This document shows positions 24,242 through 37,800 of a DNA stretch of 64,000 bases, piece by piece. Source of the stretch: Diphasiastrum complanatum (Eukaryota; Streptophyta; Lycopodiopsida; Lycopodiales; Lycopodiaceae). The stretch spans positions 74,850,383 to 74,914,382 of the forward strand of contig CM055092.1 of NCBI GenBank assembly GCA_029204225.1. Direction: 5' to 3'. The notes under the pieces are model-generated. The model made no database searches and was not told the origin of the DNA. It saw only the letters and a list, made by a program, of their open reading frames with translations. The position numbers and the translations under genes were made by a program. The stretch's first letter is position 1; the number at the start of each line of letters is the position of its first letter.

Positions 24242-25500
24242 TATGTGAAGACTTCTTAGTTATTGGACTGAAATATGTTTGAGCTTGTTCCAATCAGACT
24301 TAATGTTGCTGCTCTCTTTCACTATGGGTATTTTCAAGGATGTACTACCTTCCTATGTGAAAAACTTGCAACTGTATTTGAGATGGATCTCAAATATTCC
24401 ACAAAACAAGATTATCTAGATCAGACACACAAAGTGGATTGAGACACTTTGGCAAGTTTGAATCCTACTTTTGGCACGTGTGAAATGCTTCAAAAGAAAA
24501 TACTATTGATACACAGAAGGCTCAAAGGGTGTCAAATTACTTCAAACTTAGTCTTGATCTTCGGTTTGTTGTGTAGGATGCTCAAAACAATGGACTCAAA
24601 ACAAAGCAAGGTTGAATCAAATCAAAATGTGTTCACTCAGATTTTGGACCTCTCCCTACCCTCTTTAAGAGCTTATGACTCTTGATAGACACATTAGATT
24701 GATTTGGTTTTAATTTTTATGGAAAGTACACATCATAATCTTTCCATCAAGCTATAAGACCACTATCTTTGGATCTACAAGCAAGGAGTTAGAAGGGACT
24801 GAAGATCTCTGAATTTCACACGTGTGGAATTCTAGAACTTCGTACTGCCACTTTTCAGACCTGAAAATTCAGTTCCAATTCAATTTGATCCAAACACACT
24901 TCAAAGAAAGGTGAGAAAAAGTGTATAACTGCTTTTTTGCTTGATTTAGCTCTCAAATTCTTGTACAATCGGAGATGTTAGCATGCAAAGCTCAATTTGG
25001 CTTTCAGAATTCACACGTGTGGGGAAGATTCACAAGTATGATAGATCTAATTAAGCTTTATGATTAGCACAATAACATGATTCTAGATTGAATAGCAAGA
25101 TCTAGTACAGAAGTTATGGCTTAGCCACAATCTAGCATGCTAAGCATCAAAGAATGATAGTAATGAATCATAAATGAGCAAAAGCACAAGAAATTAGTGT
25201 ATTAGCATTAGCCTCAACACGAGTTAGAGAGAGAAATATAGAGAGATATCAAGCAAAAATTGTGTGGATCCAAAATGGCAAGAGATAGCTACAAAGCTTT
25301 GGTTCTTCATAAAAAAATTATGAGGAGAGCTACACATATTTATGGAGTTTGAGGTAGCTCAAGGTAGAACCACATCCATCCACCTTTTGATGACATCTAA
25401 AGTGAAAACTAGAGTCTATGTCACATTTCTCACATCTCATGCATGTATCTCTACCTACTTTTACCAAGTGTCCTTGTTCTAACTAATTTTTGTTAAGTTT
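24242..25500 (-). other. presumed copia A 5' leader/LTR region with three G-box motifs
   Basis: The stretch upstream of copia A gag on the minus strand. It carries CACACGTGTG at 24817 and 25012 and CACGTGTG at 24475. No clear initiator-Met PBS and no LTR pair were found, so the 5' end of copia A may be diverged or deleted. Confidence 0.4.
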
Positions 25501-25939
25501 ATTACTCGCTCTTCTTTGTTTTGCAAGTTTTTGTAATTTTTATTTCTCGTTGCTTTTTCAATGAGTAGGTCAAAGTTAGATGTTTCATCAGATAGCTCGA
25601 TGAGTAATTATATGATTACTCGTTGATTACTCATTTATTTTCTCGCCACTTTCACAAAACACTCAGAAACCTCATATCCTTGATCTAGGGGCTCGCGAGT
25701 AAAAACAGGTTACTCACAACATTTCTTGTTGATTTAAATGTTTTATTTTTGTCGTAGTTGAGTTCTCCTTAATTACATAGATTTAATGTAGTAAAAATAG
25801 ATAGTTGTTCCCACAGAGATGTTAAATAGATGAATATTGGAGATTATTACACTTTGTATGGTTTCAAATAGTAAGATTCTGATTATTGACAAATATTTGA
25901 ACAACCGACAGCTAGTACTACCTTAATGTCGAGTAAAAA
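25501..25939. other. intergenic DNA, no gene seen
   Basis: T-rich sequence containing several ATTACTCG(T/C)-like repeats (about 25,600-25,720). No coding potential recognised. Confidence 0.35.
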
Positions 25940-26547
25940 ATCAAGGATTAACATCACACAGAGTCTCTAGTATAATCCTAAAGCAAATGGACTTACTGAG
26001 AGAGCCAATGGAATCTTGTGCAAAATTTTGAACAAATTGACAAAAACACATTCTTCCGATTGGGATCAGAAGTTACCATCGGTTTTATGGGCATATCAAA
26101 CTGTCAAGAAAATTACAACTAGGCAGACTTCATATTACCTTGTATATGGAAACATCCGATGTTACCTATAGAATTTGAAGTTCCAACCTTTTGCATTGAT
26201 AATGAGGAACAGATGGATGAAAATGATGCCTCTGAGAGCGAATGATTGCTCTAACACAATTGGAGGAGGATCATCGTTTAGCATTAATAGAAACTGATTG
26301 GGTCCAAAATAAAAGAAAAGATAATTTTGATCAATTGATCAAAAAGATCAAAATCAAACATGGAGACTATGTGCTTTTGTATGACAACACACACATGATG
26401 TTTCTAGGGAAATTGCATACAAGATGGATGGGGCCTTATAATGTCATTGAAGTCTTTAACAATCGATCGTTACAGTTAGCAAATCTCGAAGGACATTTAC
26501 TTGATACTCGAGTAAATGGGTCAAGAGTGAAGCAATACTATGACTGA
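25940..26547 (+). pseudogene. Ty3/gypsy integrase C-terminal remnant
   Basis: The segment starts with YNPKANGLTERANG, matching the end of the integrase catalytic core that carries the catalytic Glu. It then passes WDQKLPSVLWAY and ends with HTRWMGPYNVIEV, a GPY/F module, finishing VNGSRVKQYYD. This C-terminus resembles Athila/Tat-lineage integrases rather than copia. A stop (after TQSL) and frame changes near 26,150-26,240 show decay. RT and the integrase N-terminus are missing to the left. Confidence 0.8.
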
Positions 26548-27240
26548 TTTTTGAACATAAATAGCAAGATCAGCTTTGCGACTTTTGCGAATAATGTGAA
26601 ATATGCGACACTGTGCGCTCATTATTTCTTGGTATTTTTTTGCCATAATCATTCTCCAAAAAAACCGACACTTTTGTTATTGCATTTATCATTCACGTTA
26701 CACATGTACTTGTTATTCTCATTTCCTAAAAATGTTGACATTGTTTGTATTTGTTTTCTACCTGTTTTCGACATATAAGAAATATGCAAAAAACCACCTT
26801 CGTTTCATGTATGATTCCCATTGTGTTAAGCAAAAATTGCAACACCAATGTGAAATTTGTTATGTTAGTATTCATATCATTTTTTAATAAACGAAAATTG
26901 TGACACATGTTTTTGTGATATTCGGCGAGTTTATTTTACCAAACAAGGTATTTACATTAATACTTTTTGACTTTATTTTTTAGGACTGTACCTTCAATAT
27001 TAGGAAGACACTTTTTAATAAATACTGGTCTAATCCGCCGATATAGCATTAATATGCCGCATATTTTAAACACTTTTGTTTTTTTGTTCATTCTCACTTT
27101 CTCTGTTTCGTTCATGATCGTTAAGCTACTGCTCTTCTTACGATCCAATATGCTCACGACTACCATCACTGGTTTTCTCTTCTATCATCATCATGGCCAT
27201 CATTTTTAAAACCCATCCATAACCAGTTTTATCAGTTTTG
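26548..27240. other. spacer between integrase remnant and extra ORF
   Basis: AT-rich with no recognisable coding. The ORFs here have Phe/His/Ile-rich composition typical of random AT-rich DNA. Confidence 0.4.
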
Positions 27241-28500
27241 CAACCCTTGGCCATTGGAGCTAGAATTGAAGGACTACTTCAATTCGACCCGCCTGTGATT
27301 TTATTAGAATTATGCCATGAGCTGATTTGAAACCTAAATGAAACTGAGGATGGACACATTTGTAGTGTTGTCCAAAACCAGGAAATTATTATTATCGAAG
27401 GATTTCACTGTCATGCACTAGGTTTGCCTATAGACGGTACTATTCTAGTTACCAAGTCTGTTTATATTACCCGAAGCGGAGTCTTCCAGGACGAGGCATA
27501 CCTTGAGAAGAGGGGATACAAACTGTTTTATATCAGAGATCCCAATCTCAAAAGTTTCGTCTGCTTTGCTCTTGCTTTAATATTCCTACTTGAGCAAGAG
27601 TATACAATCTCCAACAAGAATATGGGATACTTTCTTAGAACTCTAAATGGAGAGCATAATGCTTTCGAACAAATTGCTTTTAAGCAATTGTGTAAATTGG
27701 TCAAAGATAAATAGTTTTCCAGATTAGGTTTCCAATTTGGATTATTATGTTTGTATGCTGGGGTTTTTTCTGTGCAGGAAGATATTCGGTTAGCTCCAGT
27801 ACACCAGCAAATCACTCCATCAATTGAAGTTGTTGACTCAATAATGCAGACTTCTACCGCATCAGCCACAGAAGTAGCGGCATCATCAGCTACTCTGAAG
27901 AATTCTAGTTCCATTAAGGCATCATCATCGTCATCACAATATAAGCCAGATTCAACCCATGACCAAGTGCAAGAGATGGAGAGTAGATTTCATAATGTTG
28001 AGCAAGAAGAAGAGCCGATGCAGCACGACATTTAGCATGCCGAAGAAGAACAGGAGATGCCTAATGCCCAGCAAGAGCAGGATGAGGATGTCGAACCAGC
28101 TGTCCTTGATAAAAGAGCTTTACTTAAAGACCTTTGGGACGTTGCTACCAGACACCAAGCATCAATCCAGCACTTTGTCAATCTTGAAAAGGTTTCAAGG
28201 AAGCTAAGAAGCAAGTATGACACCATACGAGTAAGGAAAAAGACCTTGAAGAAGCTCACATTGAGCTGTCAAAGAAGGAGATAGCCCTAGAGGAAGCCCA
28301 AGGCAGATTCGATGCCACTCTAGAGGCATTGGAAGCAATGTAGAATCAATCCAACCAGTTTGACAATGAGAATGCCTTGCTTAAGCAACAACTACAGACC
28401 TTGCAAGGTTCACTACAGCAGGAGAGACACGCACGAGCTGCCCTCCAAAGCACAAATAAAGAGTTGAAAGATCAGCTAAAGGACGCCATAGCTAAGAAAG
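27240..28500 (+). pseudogene. extra ORF downstream of the gypsy integrase, coiled-coil C-terminus
   Basis: A broken coding stretch in the same orientation as the integrase remnant. The first part (about 27,250-27,714, one in-frame stop) is globular-looking, with LELCHEL and a YLEKRGYKLFYIRDP segment. The second (27,751-28,284) is Ser/Thr- then Glu/Gln-rich. The third (28,377-28,500) is a predicted coiled coil (QTLQGSLQQERHARAAL). The frame runs into a (CT)n tract at 28,503. I do not recognise the domains. An additional ORF after integrase is known in some Tat-lineage elements; a captured host gene is the alternative. Confidence 0.5.
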
Positions 28501-28501
28501 A

Positions 28502-28776
<275 letters not shown>

Positions 28777-29490
28777 TGTCGTCGATGTAGCATAGGGGTC
28801 CGTCACTGGGAGCGACAACCTCGCCTTCACTTGCATAGCAAGAAGAGAGAGGGAGAGGAGAGAGAAGAGAAAGAGAGTGGAGAGAGAGAGAGAGAGAGAA
28901 CGCCTAGTTGAGAAAGGCTTTGGGGGCTGGAGCACCTACCCAAAGCTATTCTATCCCAACGTAGGGAGAGAGGGAGAAGAGAGAGGGAGAAGAGAGAGAT
29001 GGAGATGGAGAAACCAAGAGAGTTTTATTAGAATGAGAATGGAAGATGATACAATACAAAGAAAATGGCTCCCTCTTATAGATTTTAGAGGTGAGCCTCC
29101 TTCACTCTCATTGGCCACTTCATTGGGACAAGGATTCTAATCCAAACCTTTAAAATAAACACAACTTAAATCTATTGGTGCTAAGAAAGCACAAGGGCAC
29201 TCACATGATTCATGTGAGTTTTAAGTTGGGCCCTTTTAGCTTTTTTATTTGCAACTTGACTTAGGGCCTCTAATGTCATTTTAGAGTTTAAGCCCCTAGT
29301 CTCTTATTCCTAGGAATTACAATTTGCTACTTGTGCTGGGTTGGCTTACACACGCAAGATGCCAGTGCCCTTGCACTTATTACCCTACTTACAATGTACT
29401 ATGGCGGGGCCCACTAGGTAAGGCTTGGCCAACAGTATTTTAAGTGGTGGGACCCACTTGTTTATTACTGTGCAGGAAATACCCACAACA
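28777..29490 (-). repeat. 3' LTR of the gag-only element
   Basis: It shares with the right LTR the block CAGTATTT(T/C)AAGTGGTGG, the start GTGCAGGAAATACCCACAAC (as read on +) and the CATAGGGGTCCGT-like end. Its AG tract is short and interrupted (about 28,840-29,010). Confidence 0.7.
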
Positions 29491-29708
29491 GGGTCCACGG
29501 CCCAAAGTAGTGCCGGTCCCTTGGCACTAAGTTGAAATTGTCATGAAGGGGCGTTGTTGTTGGTTCTTTTATTGCTGGGACATGGGTGCTTCAGAAAAAG
29601 CGTGGATAAAATTTGCTTATGTAAAACCTGAGGCTTTATTGGATGACAGCGATCAGGCAAGAACTTGGACTTGCCAGATTTTCAATAATACCCATAAGGG
29701 TCTGGTGC

Positions 29709-30580
29709 CTATTTCAGATAACCTTGTTCATTGACAATTGGGTAGTCAAGGTATGTCATCGGAGGATCCCAAGATAAATCTTGTTGATATAATGGATCCT
29801 CATAGATCGGCGCAACTGGTTCCAATGCCATGGACTCCCCCAAATCATAATGTGGATATGACGTGCTTGCTTGATGCTTTTGTCTGTCCAGGTATTCGAA
29901 GTATGCATAAACCTGATGACTTTCCTGAGCAGTCAATATCATAGATTTAGGACAAGGCTTTGTCATTGTAGGTGCTGGTTCTTGTTGTACAATTGGTCGT
30001 TTTGGGCTTGGATTCCCTGGATTTGGCCTTTGAAGAATGGATATACCCCAAATTGGCGTTGATTGGGGGGTCTGTTGAATTGTGGAACAATTAAACTTTG
30101 GTTGAATCTTGCTCGTTGAGGGGCAATCATCAATTTTAGTCTTCTTTTGGTCATTGCACTTCTCCGTTGAAGGCTGTGTGATGGCACTGTTCCTTGGATC
30201 TTGTGTTGAATTTGATCTGCTTGACCTTGCTGCACTTTGTTGCCTTGCATGGGGTTCCATTCTTGTTGGATCATTGCTCGTTGTCGATTTTTGTTCCTCT
30301 GATTCCCCATCTGGATAGGGAAAATCCTTCTTCTCAAGTGAGATTTCCATCAAGGCAGCATCCTTACAAAGTTGTGCAAGCGACGCATAAGATGCTAATT
30401 CTTCCATACCAGATCTGATCCTTTTGGGCAGTCCGGCATAGTATTTTGCCATGATGATCTGTTGGGGAATCGGGGGATCACAATCCTTCACTAGATGATA
30501 GATCCGATAGGTGTAGTCTCAGATTGTTTCAGCATGGAACTTTTTTAATTTCGATAATCCTACAAGGGCGGTCTCCATAG
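29709..30580 (-). pseudogene. retrotransposon gag remnant
   Basis: The main minus-strand frame (30,491-29,709, 260 aa) starts near KDCDPPIPQQIIMAKYYAGL and continues LASYASLAQLCKDAALMEIS, typical of the C-terminal part of a retrotransposon gag capsid-like domain. A Gln/Ser/Pro-rich tail follows. In the same frame upstream, KLKKFHAET and DYTYRIYHL extend the domain but are separated by a stop. No zinc knuckle is visible. It acted as structural protein of the virus-like particle when intact. Confidence 0.65.
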
Positions 30581-31229
30581 TTCAGCACTAGAATGTCTCA
30601 AAGTAGCTAGTTGGTGAATTGCTTCAAGGTTTGCTCAATGACTCTGGTGTTCCATCCCTTTTTTTTTTTTTTTTGAGGGGAGATGGAGAAGAAGAAAAAG
30701 AGAAGAGAATCGGTAAACGGTGGATTAGTATGGATGAGAATAGAGACAAGAATGGATTTATCTAGCAGAGATGGAGATAGAAGATGGACAAGAGATGGGA
30801 CAAAAGAATGATGGATGGATAGTGGTTGATGTGGAGGGAACTGATCGGCTTGATCTGAGGTTCATTCACTTGATTCAGTCTAGGGATGTTGGATCTTGAT
30901 GGATAATGTGACTGCAACCTAGATTTGACAAGATCTGATCAGTTTCAGTTGGCTAATAGTGTGATTTTAGCCCTTTTTCTTGGTTTTTTTTGTCTTTGAT
31001 ATTTCTTCAGATTTGAGTGAATCTAACCTTCAACCTTCCTACATTAGCTGTATCTAGACCATTTCTAGACAATGTGAGTTTTGCAAGGGTTCTTGATGGA
31101 CAGAATTGTCAGGATATAGAAAAAACTCAGTTTTTTGGCACTTTTTCTTGGATATTTTAAAATATAACCATTGGATATTTACAAAACTTTTACAGTAGCC
31201 AGATCTAGCTTAGATCTATCTATAAAACT

Positions 31230-32600
31230 CTTTAAAAAGGTTAATTTCCAGCAAATCTTAAAAAATCATGGAAAAAGTGCAATTTTTTGGAGTGTTTTTG
31301 CAAAATTTTAATATTTTCTGGGAAAAAACCCTCTTAGACTGGTATGAACCTGTATCTTAGTTAGATTCAGCTGCTCACCAAGCTGCAAGAGCTACTTCCA
31401 AGGAAACTCAAAAAATCTTGAAAAAAGTGCATTTTTTTGGGGTTTTCTTGCAAAATTTTAAGATTTTCTGGGAACAAACTCTCGCAAACTGGTATGAACT
31501 TGTATCTCAGTCAGATTTAGCTTCTCACCAAGCTTCAAGAGTTACTCTCCAAGGAAACTTAAAAACTTTTGAAAACAGTTCATTTTTTTGGGGTTTTTTT
31601 GCAAAATTTTAAAATTTTCTGAGAACAAACCCTTGAAGACTAGTATGAACTTGTATTTTAGTCAGATTAAGCTGCTCACCAAGCTGCAAGATTTACTTCC
31701 CAAGGAAACTCAAAAAATCTTGAAAAAAGTGCATTTTTTTGGGGTTTGTTTGCAAAATTTTAAGATTTTGTGAAAAAAACCCTCACAAACTTGCATGAAG
31801 TTGTATCTCTATCAGATTCAGCTGCTCACCAATCTGCAAGAGTATATTCTTAAGGAAACTTAAAAAATCTTGAAAAATGTGCATTTTTTTTTGCAAAATT
31901 TTAAGATTTTCTGGGAACAAACCCTCGCATATTGTTATGCACTTGTATCTAAGTCAAATTCAGCTGCTCACTAAGCTGCAAAAGTTACTTTCTAAGGAAA
32001 CTCAAAAAAATATTGAAAAAAGTACATTTTTTGGGGGTTTTCTTTCAAAATTTTAGGATTTTCTGGGAACAAACCCTCGCAGACTGGTATGCACTTGTAT
32101 CTCAGTTAGATTTAACTGCTCACCAAGCTGCTAGAGTTACTTTTCTAGGAAACTCAAAAAATCTTGAAAAAACTGCATTTTTTTGGGGTTTTTTGGCCAA
32201 AATTTGAAATTTGCTGGGAACTAATCTTCGCAGGCTTGTATGTGCTTGTATCTAAGTCAGATCCACTTGCTCACCAAGCAGCAAGAGTTACTTCCTAGGG
32301 AAACTTAAAAATTTACTGTCTGAGAAGGTTCTAGGCCACTTTTTGCTCTTGGGAACCTTCACAAGGGCAATTTTTTTGGGATCTAACTCTCGCAGACTTC
32401 TCTGTGTCCTTGTTTCAATGAGATGAAACTTCAGAGAGCTCTACAAAGGTTACTTCCCAAGGAAACTCAAAAATTTGTTGTTTGAGAAGGTTCTAGGCCA
32501 TTTTTTGCTCTTGAGAACCTTCACAGGGGCACTTTTTTTGGGATCTAACTCTCACAGACTTCTCTGTGTCCTTGTCTCATTGAGATGGAACTTCAAAGAG
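31230..32600 (-). repeat. internal tandem repeats of about 150 bp (7 copies) plus a 165-bp type
   Basis: A unit containing TTGAAAAAAGTGCATTTTTT and TGCTCACCAAGCTGCAAGAG recurs at about 31,271, 31,421, 31,571, 31,732, 31,871, 32,016 and 32,166 (spacings about 140-152). A related second type with GAGAAGGTTCTAGGCCA and GGATCTAACTCTC(G/A)CAGAC repeats near 32,320 and 32,480. The array lies in the untranslated leader between PBS and gag of the gag-only element. Confidence 0.85.
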
Positions 32601-33114
32601 CTCTTCAAAGGTTAGTTTTGAGTTTTGAATTTTTTTTTTAATTTTTACAAAGGATTTTTGAATTTTTTTGGCTTTTTCTCTGTTTTTTCAAAATCTGATG
32701 GAAACTAACCCTCGCAGGCTTCTATGCAGGTCTGGGACAGTACCCTGGAGCTGCTGCCAGTCATGCGAAGGTTCATGACCACTGGTTTTTGAGAAATCAA
32801 AATCTGATGAGATTTTGCCTCTCTTTTTCCCTCCAAAAATATATTTTGAGCTTTTTTTCTGATTTTTATGGATTTTATGGATTAATGAAGGGATTGGGTG
32901 CTTGGATCTAATCCTCCCACCCCACAATCTCTCCCTACAGTTGGGACAAACAAAAAAATCACGAAAAAATGACAAAAACTAACACTACTCACACTATTCT
33001 ACCCCTAAAATCCGACTTTTTTTTGGTAAAAATGAATGGTGAGAGAGAAGAAAAGAGAGAGGGAGAGAGAGGAAGAGATTAAGAAAACTATGCGGCGAAG
33101 TGAGTGTGTGGCGC

Positions 33115-33133
33115 TCCCTGGCAACGGTGCCAC
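33115..33133 (-). other. tRNA-Asp-like primer-binding site
   Basis: The minus strand directly after the LTR end ACTACA reads TGGCACCGTTGCCAGGG after one spacer base, close to the TGGCGCCGTTGCC PBS of Athila/Tat-type gypsy elements. Confidence 0.55.
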
Positions 33134-33804
<671 letters not shown>

Positions 33805-34117
33805 CTCTACTAACAACATTTTTTTTTTCAGTAGAGGGCAAATAAATCTTGTATGCTTTTTTAGTAGATGCATATCCTACAAAAATTCCTTTTACTGCAC
33901 TAGGATCTTCCTTCTTCCTACTTTCTAGAGGCACATGCACAAAGCATACACAACCAAAAATCTTAAGATGATCTACCTTAGGCTTTTTCTTATACAACAT
34001 CTCAAATGGTGTCTTTCCTCCTATTGCAAGATTTGGAAGTCTATTACAAAGATAGTTTGCACATGCAACTGCCTCTCCCCAAAATTCTTTAGGCAGAAAA
34101 GCTTCTAGCCTAATGTT
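33805..34117 (-). pseudogene. copia B: integrase downstream fragment
   Basis: The minus strand encodes a copia integrase C-terminal segment with MLYKKKPKVDHLKIFG, CVCFVHVPLESR and GIFVGYASTKKAYKIYLPS. It continues the integrase broken at 40,286, with copia E inserted between. It ends abruptly at the LTR of the gag-only element; the expected RT and RNase H of copia B are not in the window. Confidence 0.85.
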
Positions 34118-34122
34118 TTTTG
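34118..34122. other. target-site duplication TTTTG (left)
   Basis: The five bases match 40,281-40,285 on the other side of copia E, the usual 5-bp duplication of LTR-element integrases. Confidence 0.9.
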
Positions 34123-34804
34123 TGTAAAAATTATAGCAAATAAGGATCCTAAAACACTTGAAATGATGAGAGAAACAATAGATTATGATTTCATAAGATT
34201 AGCACAAGTTGAACCATCAAAATCCATCAAAAATCTATGCTTGAACCTCACTAAATGGCCCAAATCCTTGAAGAAGGCTTCACACGTGTGAAAGTACGGC
34301 CTCCCACAGTCTGAGTATTGTACACCAGACCTACATTCAATCCTATAATCATTAGTAATCACAAGTACTCAAACAATTATGAACATAGAGAGCAATTGCA
34401 CCATTATGAGAGAAAAAACATGAAATTGCTTGATTGATTTTGGTGAGATATCATCACCTATATATACATGATCCATCACGGTTTTGGGCAGGTATGAGTA
34501 GCCCTAAACCTATCCCTAATGCTAATTTTGGTGGATCTTTCATCCCTACCAAGTTAGGGTTGGAATCTTGGAGATCCCTCAACAACGCAAAAATTACCAA
34601 AAATAGCTCCTATTTTTTCTCCCTTGTATCTAAGCATAATTTGGACTCATTCCAAAGGTTCTAACACTTAGGTCTACTTGAGAACATCCTTATGAATGGA
34701 ATCCTATGCTATTTGGCACGTGTGACAAGCCACATCATGACCATCTAACTATTTACAAGTCATATGACCAAAACTAGTCAAGCTAGAATTGTGAATTTTT
34801 AACA
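34123..34804 (-). repeat. 3' LTR of copia E
   Basis: 682 bp, TG...CA bounded. It contains a TATATATA box (34,459-34,466), the CACACGTGTG palindrome (34,281-34,290) and CACGTGTG (34,717-34,724). Confidence 0.95.
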
Positions 34805-34818
34805 CTCCTCCTCACTAT

Positions 34819-37800
34819 CTAGCTTGGTTCAATCATTGCTTTACTAATCACTCCAAGTGATGATCTGAACTTCATAAAAGGTGTCTTTTGAAGTGGTTTA
34901 GTAAGTAGATCAGCTACACATTCATTGCTTGGAACATGCTCCAAAGCAATCTCCTTGGCTTGCACCATTTCTCTCACAAAGTGATGGCATATCTCAATGT
35001 GCTTAGATCTTGCATGGAAGATTGGGTTAGATGCAAGGTTTTGGGCTGATATATTGTCATTGTAGATGATTGTTGCCTCCTCTGAATCCATGATCTTTAG
35101 TTCCACCAATAATCTCTTGATCCAAAGTACCTCCTTTGTAGTGGTTGTCAAAGCTTTGTACTCGGCCTCGGTTGAAGATAGAGATATAGTTTCTTGCTTT
35201 TTTGAAAGCCATGAAACCACACCTTCTCCTATGAAAGTTGAATAGGCACTTGTTAATTTCCTATCCCTCTTGTCCCCTGCAAAATCTGAATCACTAAATG
35301 CATGAAGGTTAATCACATCTCCTCTATATAGAATCCCAAAATCCAATGTACCCGAGATGTATCTTAGAATCCTCTTAGCCTTTTTCCAATGGATATTCAA
35401 TGGCTTTTTCATGGATTGGCTCAACCTACATACACTAAAGCTAAGATTTGGTCTAGTTATAGTGATCCACATTAAGGAACCTATAAGTTGCCTAAACAAA
35501 GTGATGTCCATGAAGGATCTTTCATCATCTTCATTTGGCACTTTTACATCTTGCTCCATTGGTGTGTCAACACTTTTGCATACTTCCATCTTAAACTTCT
35601 TCAAAAGACTTTGAGCATAGTTTACTTGACTTATAAAGATAAAATCAGACCCTCTAAGTACTTCTATGCCTAAGATGAAGTGAAGACGCCCTAGATCTAC
35701 CATCTTGAACTCTAAGGATAGATCTATCTTGATTTTTTCAATACCATCAACACTATTTCCACTAATGATGATGTCATCTACATAAATGAGTAAAAGTACA
35801 ATACCAACATCATCAAACTTAATGTAAAGAGTGGGATCATATTCACTTTGAACAAAAGAAAGTGAAATAAGATAGCAATGTAGTCTTGAATTCCAAGATC
35901 TCGAGGCTTGCTTCAAGCCATAGATGCTTCTTTGGAGATGGCATACTTTGTTCTCCATTCCATGCTTGATGAACCCTTGTGGCTGCTCCATATAGATATC
36001 CTCTTCCAAAAAACCATTCAAGAAAGCATTAGAGACATCCATTTGACATAGAATCCATCCAAAATGTGATGCAAGTGCAATGATTGGTCTTATTGTGACC
36101 ATCTTGGCCACGGGTGCAAAAGTTTCCTCATAGTCTATCCCTCTCTCTTGAGCATAACCTTTTTCAACTAATCTTGCTTTATGTTTGTTAACACTCCCAT
36201 TTGCATTCAACTTAAGCTTGAAGACCCACTTGCATCCTATTACATTCCTTTGAGGTCTCTCAACAAGCAACCAAGTTTCATTCTCAATCAAGGCATCATA
36301 CTCATCCAACATAGCTTTATACCATTCTTTGGAGTTCAATGCATCTTCAACATTAGACGGTTCTTCAAAACTAGATAAAGCATAAGAAGTGGATGAGATA
36401 CCCTCAACTTGCTGTCCTTTGCCTTGATATGTGAGCCTTGATGGCTCCACTTTTGCCCTTGAAGATCTCCTTGGTGTGATAGGTGGGTTTGGTGCTTGCT
36501 CCTCCATGAGCTCCTCCTCAAAACCAAGATCTTGCTCCTCGGCCATCTTCTTCTTGATTGTTGGAGCACTTGAGCCTTCTTCAAGCATATGCATATGATG
36601 TTCATCAAAGATGACATCCCTTGAAACAACAAATTTGTTCAAGGATGGGAGATAGACTTTGTAGCCCTTGCTTGAGCTTGCATATCCAAGCATGATCCCT
36701 CTTGTGGAAGATGGATCCTCCTTGGTTCTTGTTTCCAATGGAACATGCACATAACATATACACCCAAAAACTTTCAAGTGATTAAGATTGGGTTTCTTTC
36801 CATACAACATCTCATAAGGAGTTTTGCCTTCAATGGCTTTGCAAGACACCCTATTCATCAAGTAGTTTGCACATACAAGAGACTCACCCCAAAAGGATTT
36901 GGGCAAACAAGCATCTAATCTTAAAGCCTTAGAACATTCACATAATGTTCTATTCCTTCTTTCAGCAACTCCATTTTGTAGAGGAGTGTAAGGACAAGAA
37001 GTCTCTTTCTTGATCCCTTCCTCCTCACAAAAGGCCTTGAACTCATTGGAGATGAATTCTCCACCATTGTCACTTCTAAGAATCTTGATGCTATGATTAT
37101 GATGCTTTTCCACAAACAACTTGAACTTTACAAAAGTATCAAATACTTGAGACTTGAAGGAAAGTAAGAACACCCAACAATATCTTGAGTAGTCATCAAT
37201 GAAGGTTAAAAACATGGATGAACCTCCATTAGATTTGGTGCTAGCAATGTGCACATCCGAGTGTATGAGTTCAAGAGGATGAGATGACTTTGTGATGGAG
37301 TTAGGAAACACCTTCTTATGTGCCTTGGATAAGGCACAAGCTTCACAAACCTTGTCTTCCTTCCCAATAGACCTTGGTAGGCCTAAAGCATACTCCTCCT
37401 TGATCATAGCCTCCATGGAACCCGAGTTGACATGTTCAAGTCTTTTGTGCCATAAAGTAAAGGTAGATATCTTGCTCTTCTTGGCCAACATGACAACATT
37501 AGTATCCACAAATGCATCCAGCTTATAAAGTTTGCCAAGTCTAGTGCCCTTAGCCACTATCTTACCCTTCTTCTTGATGAAACATTCATTTGAAGCAAAG
37601 TCAACATTGAAACCATTGTCTACCATTTGGCCAACACTTAGTAGATTCTTTGTTATTGTAGGAATGTACAAAACACCTTCTATGTTGATCTTTTTGGAAG
37701 ATCCTAAGCAAAGGGGAATGCTACCAACTCCTTCAATCTTACAAGCTTCATCATTTGCTGTATAGATAGACTTTATAGGTCCATCATAAGATAAGAGAGA

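Noticed and set aside
29240-29275. GGGCCTCTAATG as another end of the CATTAG element family
   Set aside because: No partner end at a reasonable distance, and the sequence lies within an LTR whose other copy shows a different context.
31418-32207. Repeated ORFs with HFFGVFLQNFKIF-like peptides
   Set aside because: They are translations of the 150-bp tandem repeat in a non-coding leader on the opposite strand to the element; not proteins.
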